A DNA stretch of 5,840 nucleotides, taken from positions 1-5,840 of the forward strand of contig JAGXHP010000010.1 of assembly GCA_024636135.1 (NCBI GenBank), in the 5' to 3' direction. The notes under the pieces are model-generated. The model made no database searches. It had not been told where the DNA came from and was given only the letters and a program-made list of their open reading frames with translations. This document shows positions 5,363 to 5,840 of the stretch, piece after piece; position 1 is the stretch's first letter; each line of letters begins with the position of its first letter. Both the position numbers and the translations under genes were made by a program. This stretch comes from Chloroflexota bacterium (GTDB lineage Bacteria > Chloroflexota > Limnocylindria > QHBO01).

Positions 5363-5527
5363 TCAGTGGCTGTCGTGAGCCCCGTTGGCCATGACCTCCT
5401 GGACCTGCTCCGCGGTCAGCTCGGGATGAGCCTCGGCGGCATGCGCCCGCACCTTCTCGAGCAGCTGCGCGTCGTCATCGGCCTGGAGGTCGCCGTCGCC
5501 CATGGGGCAGTGGATCTCTCGAGACAC
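5363..5527 (-). CDS. 54-residue DUF1059-like small protein
   Basis: This is a very short gene starting with GTG at 5527 and ending TGA at 5363. The product begins VSREIHCPMGDGDLQADDD and continues with a helix, AQLLEKVRAHAAEAHPELT (20-38), then AEQVQEVMANGAHDSH. The layout matches, by eye, small DUF1059-type proteins: a short N-terminal Cys-containing strand, an acidic turn, then helices with an H-x4-H pair (here H29 and H34). Function is unknown for the family, and metal binding through C7 and the histidines is only a suggestion. The ribosome site AGGAG (5538 to 5534) sits 6 nt before GTG and is excellent, which is the main reason to trust so small a gene. It is divergent from the LigD-type gene and convergent with the flavoprotein gene. 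A possible -10 (TAGGCT, 5580 to 5575) lies upstream. Confidence 0.83.
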   Translation of the reverse strand: MSREIHCPMGDGDLQADDDAQLLEKVRAHAAEAHPELTAEQVQEVMANGAHDSH

Positions 5528-5533
5528 GGGGTT

Positions 5534-5538
5534 CTCCT
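5534..5538 (-). promoter_or_regulatory. Ribosome binding site that identifies the DUF1059-like start
   Basis: On the minus strand AGGAG (5538 to 5534), within GAGAGGAG, is 6 nt from the GTG at 5527. It decides for GTG over the internal ATG at residue 9, which would remove the conserved-looking Cys segment. A GCGGC/GCCGC stem (5551-5555, 5562-5566) lies just upstream and could affect translation. Confidence 0.7.
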
Positions 5539-5625
5539 CTCAGCAAGCCCGCGGCTCCTCGGCCGCAGACGAATAGCCTAGTCCTCCGGGCTCGTGCATC
5601 GGCGCGTGATAGCGTCTGGCTCGCG

Positions 5626-5840
5626 ATGAACGCCACGAGTGAAGCCGAGGAACGCGATGGCGTTCCGCTGACGAACCTGGATCAGCCCCTCTTCGAGGGT
5701 GCCGGCGCGACCAAGCGGGACCTGGTGGAGTACCTCGATGCTGTCCGGGATCGGATCCTTCCCGTGCTCGAGGAGCGCCCGCTGTCGGTCATCCGCGTTC
5801 ACCGGGGCCAGGAGGCCTTCATGCAGAAGAACGTGCCGAA
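5626..5840 (+). CDS. LigD-type polymerase/primase domain protein, N-terminal part (truncated by window edge)
   Basis: The first 71 codons run off the right edge. The sequence VPLTNLDQPLFEGAGATKRDLVEYLDAVRDRILPVLEERPLSVIRVHRG (13-61, read in pieces) followed by FMQKNVP (65-71) matches the start of the LigD polymerase domain (archaeo-eukaryotic primase fold). That domain fills gaps and adds nucleotides at broken ends in bacterial non-homologous end joining with Ku. The typical landmarks are the TKRDL segment, the RPLSVIR strand and the QKN/QKH motif. The catalytic aspartates lie further downstream and are not in view. Whether a ligase or nuclease domain is fused, or a ku gene follows, cannot be seen. 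The start at ATG 5626 has no Shine-Dalgarno; a TAGCGT (5610-5615) ten bases upstream could be a -10 for a nearly leaderless message. Confidence 0.9.
   Translation, partial: MNATSEAEERDGVPLTNLDQPLFEGAGATKRDLVEYLDAVRDRILPVLEERPLSVIRVHRGQEAFMQKNVP

Noticed and set aside
5142..5378. Small plus-strand frame starting GTG in a GTGA overlap with the flavoprotein stop
   Set aside because: The start overlap is attractive, but the 78-residue product is Arg/Ser/Pro/Gly-rich with no recognisable pattern, crosses the A+T-rich patch and ends antisense to the DUF1059-like gene. It looks like chance open frame in G+C-rich DNA.
1..5840. Mobile element, CRISPR array, toxin-antitoxin pair, tRNA or rRNA
   Set aside because: I looked for regularly spaced repeats, transposase or integrase motifs, cloverleaf patterns and paired tiny genes and saw none.

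Overview
The window is strongly G+C-rich on both strands. It reads as ordinary chromosomal DNA from a high-G+C bacterium, most likely an actinomycete-type or G+C-rich Chloroflexota-type soil organism. The basis is the protein families present (PadR plus an orphan permease-like protein, a TPR-LuxR regulator beside a flavoprotein, and a LigD polymerase-domain protein) and the mix of Shine-Dalgarno and apparently leaderless starts. Lineage cannot be settled from 5.8 kb. I see no rRNA, tRNA, CRISPR array, transposase or integrase.

Layout. (1) Positions 1-844 hold the N-terminal part of a TetR-family repressor on the minus strand (it runs off the left edge), divergent from a cupin gene on the plus strand (314-844). 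Between and around them lies a perfect 14-bp inverted repeat (220-233 and 282-295) that looks like a paired operator. (2) Positions 808-2000 hold a minus-strand two-gene operon: a PadR repressor, then a six-helix membrane protein whose start overlaps the PadR stop in an ATGA. The PadR promoter is close to consensus and places transcription start at or next to the start codon. The membrane gene and the cupin gene converge and overlap by 37 bp. (3) Positions 2001-2246 are a non-coding stretch with two hairpin-forming repeats. (4) Positions 2247-5145 hold, on the plus strand, a TPR-rich regulator with a C-terminal LuxR helix-turn-helix, then a CzcO/FMO-like FAD- and NAD(P)-dependent oxidoreductase. 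The 106-bp gap between them contains a 10-of-11 inverted repeat. (5) Positions 5146-5362 are non-coding between convergent genes. (6) Positions 5363-5527 hold a 54-codon DUF1059-like gene on the minus strand. (7) From position 5626 to the right edge runs the N-terminal part of a LigD-type polymerase/primase-domain protein.

Functionally, the window contains three regulator-plus-target modules: TetR/cupin, PadR/membrane protein and TPR-LuxR/flavoprotein. In each the regulator sits next to its probable target and there is repeat structure in the control region. The right end starts a possible DNA end-joining or repair locus. I found no convincing undescribed multi-gene system. The observations most worth checking are the operator geometry at the TetR/cupin promoter, the leaderless PadR promoter, the repeat between the LuxR and flavoprotein genes, and the very small DUF1059-like gene.
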